Source: an uncultured Lactobacillus sp. (lineage in GTDB: Bacteria; Bacillota; Bacilli; Lactobacillales; Lactobacillaceae). Taken from it: a stretch of DNA of 16,262 bases. The DNA is taken from positions 1 to 16,262 of the forward strand of contig CALYQE010000035.1 in assembly GCA_945281075.1 (NCBI GenBank), in the 5' to 3' direction. A program made the position numbers and the translations under genes. Of this stretch, positions 14,036 through 16,262 are shown piece by piece. The notes below the pieces were generated by a model, which worked only from the letters and a program-made list of their open reading frames with translations, ran no database searches and was not told the origin of the DNA. Numbering within the stretch: the stretch's first letter is position 1; the number at the start of each line of letters is the position of its first letter.

Positions 14036-15844
14036 CTATTCTATATAACGAATTATTTTTTTAAGATTTTCACTATCCAACAAATCGCCTACAGCAATAA
14101 CTTGTGCTTTAGAAACCTGATTCTTTAATTCTTTTTCTAAAGAAATCGTCGTTATTAATAACTGACTGGGATCATCACTTATATCATCTAAAGGAACACG
14201 TTTAGCAATTACCTTTTTTTGTGCAGCTTTAAGTTTTTCATTAAACAAGCTAACAGCCATCGTTGTTGAGCCAGTATTTTCCGATTTATTAACAAAACTA
14301 ATTTTTTGTACTTTACTGAAATCAATATCGTCAGACAAGTCTAATTCGGACCTGTCTTTATTTGATAAAGCTACATTTGAATTTTCTTTTGGCGATTTTT
14401 TCTTCAGTTTTTGAACTATTTCATCATAACGTGGACTATTCATAAAATTACCGACTGAAACATGCATTGCATCCGGAGTCTTTTCAATTGCTCGCTCAGT
14501 TAATTCTTTTTGAGTGACAACTAACAAATTAGGTTCAGGCTTCAAATCACGAACAGCCATATTTGTTACAGGAATATTGGTTATTCCTTCTTTCTTTAGT
14601 TTTTCCCGTAATAATGAAGCACCCATTGCTGACGATCCCATTCCAGCATCACATGCAAAAATAATCTTTTTAATATCTGATGAAACTGGCAGATTCAAAT
14701 CGTCATTTCTATCTATTCCCTTCGACTCAGCCTTCATTTGTTGCATCTGCTTCTTTTTAGATTCTAAGTTGCCTCCATTTGACTTATCATACTTTAGAAT
14801 AATAGCAGAACAAACAAAAGAAACTGCTGTAGCCACTAAAACGCCTGATATATTGGCTATATAACTACCCTTAGGAGTCATTAGCAAAATAGCTATGATT
14901 GAGCCTGGTGAAGCTGCTGCTTTTAATCCTGCGCCCATTAACTGAAAAGTAAATGTTCCAGAAACACCAGCTAAAATAGCTGGGATAATTAAAATTGGTT
15001 TCATTAAAATATATGGAAAATATATTTCATGAACTCCACCAAAAAAGTGGATAATAACAGCACCAGGCGCTGAGGATTTAGAACTTCCTTTTCCATAAAG
15101 ACAAAATGCTAACAAAATTCCCAAACCCGGTCCAGGATTTGATTCTAATAAAAACAAAACTGATTTGCCAAGTTGTCCAGCTTGTTGAATTCCCAAGGGA
15201 ACTAGAATTCCATTACCCACCGCATTATTTAAAAACAAAACTTTAGCAGGCTCAATGAATATATTAGCTAACGGTAATAAATGAACGGAAATAATCCATG
15301 AAACACCTTTAGCAGCCAAATTGCTACCACCAACAACTAGAGGATTAATTAAAGTTTGTCCGATTATTGCTAAAATCATCCCCATAATACCAGCAGAAAA
15401 ATTTTTATAAATCATTTCAAAACCGGTTTTGATTTTATCCATAAACAATTGGTCAAACTTTTTAATACACCAGCCACTTAAAGGTCCCATAATCATAGCA
15501 CCTAGAAACATTGGTACTTTTGCACCAACAATAACGCCTGTTGTGGCAATGGCACCAATAACTGCACCACGCTCTTCATAAACCATACGGCCACCGACAT
15601 ATCCAATTAATAGCGGCAATAAATAGTGCAGCATAGGATTAATTAATTCAGCAATATGAGAATTAGGAAACCAGCCACCTGGTACCATAAATAAAGCGGT
15701 GATAAAGCCCCATGCTATTATTGCAGAAATATTTGGCATGATCATACCAGAAAGAGCAGTACCAAAGCGTTGTACTTTAGTTTTTATAGAACTCTTTTTC
15801 TTACCCGTTGATTTCTCAACAGTAATACTATCTTGTGTCATCAT
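14036..15844 (-). CDS. mtlA: Mannitol-specific PTS EIICB with an extra C-terminal IIB-like domain
   Basis: A 602-residue mannitol permease. Residues about 20-350 are the membrane IIC domain (KVQRFGTALSGMIMPNISAIIAWG, GGSNLAAKG, and the GGVHEIYFPY signature at 269-278 with Glu273). After a polar linker, residues about 390-482 form the IIB domain, with phospho-Cys398 in FACDAGMGSSAMG and the NLLVVTQKELT and VSVGNFMNSPRYDEI blocks. A second polar linker leads to residues about 512-602, which repeat the IIB pattern (KISFVNKSENTGSTTMAVSLFNEKL, QLLITTISLEKEL, IAVGDLLDSENLKKI) but have Asn519 where the cysteine should be. No IIA domain is fused; MtlF supplies it. Two consecutive ATGs open the frame; AGGAGG (15848-15853) is three bases from the first and six from the second (15839-15841), so the second may be used. 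Confidence 0.95.
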   Translation of the reverse strand: MMTQDSITVEKSTGKKKSSIKTKVQRFGTALSGMIMPNISAIIAWGFITALFMVPGGWFPNSHIAELINPMLHYLLPLLIGYVGGRMVYEERGAVIGAIATTGVIVGAKVPMFLGAMIMGPLSGWCIKKFDQLFMDKIKTGFEMIYKNFSAGIMGMILAIIGQTLINPLVVGGSNLAAKGVSWIISVHLLPLANIFIEPAKVLFLNNAVGNGILVPLGIQQAGQLGKSVLFLLESNPGPGLGILLAFCLYGKGSSKSSAPGAVIIHFFGGVHEIYFPYILMKPILIIPAILAGVSGTFTFQLMGAGLKAAASPGSIIAILLMTPKGSYIANISGVLVATAVSFVCSAIILKYDKSNGGNLESKKKQMQQMKAESKGIDRNDDLNLPVSSDIKKIIFACDAGMGSSAMGASLLREKLKKEGITNIPVTNMAVRDLKPEPNLLVVTQKELTERAIEKTPDAMHVSVGNFMNSPRYDEIVQKLKKKSPKENSNVALSNKDRSELDLSDDIDFSKVQKISFVNKSENTGSTTMAVSLFNEKLKAAQKKVIAKRVPLDDISDDPSQLLITTISLEKELKNQVSKAQVIAVGDLLDSENLKKIIRYIE

Positions 15845-15847
15845 TTT

Positions 15848-15853
15848 CCTCCT
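15848..15853 (-). promoter_or_regulatory. mtlA ribosome binding site
   Basis: AGGAGG on the - strand. It is three bases from the first ATG and six from the second, favouring the second as the main start. Confidence 0.7.
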
Positions 15854-15891
15854 CTAAATTTGTTTTATTTATTAATTATTTTAGAAGAAAA

Positions 15892-15905
15892 GGTATACGC
15901 TTACA
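15892..15905. promoter_or_regulatory. cre-like site upstream of mtlA
   Basis: GGTATACGCTTACA matches TGWAANCGNTNWCA at 12 of 14 positions, including CG and the CTTACA end. It lies just downstream of a candidate -10 (TATATT on the - strand, within 15901-15914), a position suited to CcpA repression of the mannitol operon. Confidence 0.55.
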
Positions 15906-15921
15906 ATATAATCTAGTGGCC

Positions 15922-15948
15922 ATTTTGGCATTATCAAACTGCCAAAAT
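15922..15948 (-). promoter_or_regulatory. Inverted repeat, candidate MtlR operator of mtlA
   Basis: ATTTTGGCA (15922-15930) and TGCCAAAAT (15940-15948) are exact 9-base inverted repeats separated by 9 bases. The site overlaps and precedes the -35 region of the presumed mtlA promoter, which lacks a good -35 hexamer. The TTGGCA/TGCCAA half-sites resemble those described for Bacillus-type MtlR, as I recall them. Activation from here is inferred. Confidence 0.6.
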
Positions 15949-16122
15949 TATTTTATGTAATAACTTACAAAATCTTATTATTGCTTTATTAATATATTGG
16001 TCAACAAATACATATATACTTTTAAATGATTTATATATTTTAAAAATAGAGCAAATATCAGAAAATCAGAGCGATTAAATTCATTAGCGCTCAATTGTTT
16101 TATCAAAGTTATCAAAAAAGGT
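15949..16122. other. Gene-free AT-rich spacer
   Basis: I see no gene, RNA or additional clear operator between the mtlA control region and the terminator at 16119-16142. Confidence 0.5.
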
Positions 16123-16142
16123 CACTTTTTAAAAATGACCTG
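16113..16142 (-). terminator. Terminator of the gene entering from the right edge
   Basis: AGGTCA-C-TTTTT pairs with AAAAA-TGACCT within 16119-16142, and on the - strand the stem is followed by a T run (the complement of AAAAAA, about 16113-16118). It lies about 65 bases past the stop of the partial - strand gene. Confidence 0.65.
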
Positions 16143-16204
16143 ATTCTTTATAGTTTAATTGTGGGTAATTTTAGTTAAAAATTGTGTAAATAAGCACATA
16201 GCTA

Positions 16205-16261
16205 CTAAATCTGTTCTTCTAAGTTCAGTACTTCTAAAACATCAGTTGCACATTCTGCCCC
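16205..16261 (-). CDS. 3' end of an unidentified gene (partial)
   Basis: A - strand frame open from the right edge ends in TAG at 16205-16207, directly followed by a second TAG. The 18 residues include DVLEVLNLEEQI, an acidic helix-like tail typical of a real protein end. The other two - strand frames stop sooner. A terminator follows downstream. The family cannot be named from so little. Confidence 0.5.
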   Translation of the reverse strand, partial: GAECATDVLEVLNLEEQI

Positions 16262-16262
16262 C

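Noticed and set aside
16082..16095. TTAGCGCT sequence resembling a cre core.
   Set aside because: Too many mismatches in the flanks, and no promoter beside it.

Overview
The window is AT-rich, densely packed DNA from a low-GC Gram-positive bacterium, most likely a member of the Lactobacillaceae. The reasons are strong AGGAGG-type ribosome binding sites, PTS-centred sugar metabolism, a lactobacillus-type D-2-hydroxyacid dehydrogenase, CcpA-type cre sequences and a sorbose locus laid out like the one I recall from Lactobacillus casei. The species cannot be fixed from sequence reading alone. No rRNA, tRNA, CRISPR array or intact mobile element is seen.

Layout. (1) Positions 1-440: the last 24 codons of a + strand gene, then about 360 bases of apparently non-coding or decayed DNA. 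(2) Positions 441-3409, - strand: a three-gene operon of a stand-alone PTS IIC-like permease, a D-2-hydroxyacid dehydrogenase and an IclR-family regulator. It has a good promoter with a perfect palindrome just downstream of the -10, and a hairpin terminator. (3) Positions 3629-7435, - strand: the L-sorbose operon, sorbitol-6-phosphate dehydrogenase then mannose-family EIIA, EIIB, EIIC and EIID, ending in an overlooked 53-residue membrane protein. (4) Positions 7600-9973, + strand: the divergent regulator SorR and L-sorbose-1-phosphate reductase SorE, then a terminator. The sor control regions carry five related palindrome-like sites and two cre-like sites. (5) Positions 10202-15950, - strand: a mannitol locus, mtlA (EIICB), mtlF (EIIA), mtlD, a terminator, then mtlR. 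An inverted repeat and a cre-like site lie upstream of mtlA. (6) The right edge holds a terminator and the last 18 codons of a - strand gene.

How it works together. Sorbose enters as sorbose-1-phosphate through the four-part EII. SorE reduces it to sorbitol-6-phosphate, and SorF oxidises that to fructose-6-phosphate. Mannitol enters through MtlA/MtlF as mannitol-1-phosphate, which MtlD oxidises to fructose-6-phosphate. Both routes therefore join glycolysis at one point. The left operon is separate; its substrate is unknown, but a permease paired with an NAD-dependent hydroxyacid dehydrogenase suggests transport and redox conversion of a small organic acid. The most novel-looking items are the 53-residue membrane protein in the place where L. 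casei has sorG, the orphan IIC operon with its own operator, and a second, cysteine-free IIB-like domain at the end of MtlA.
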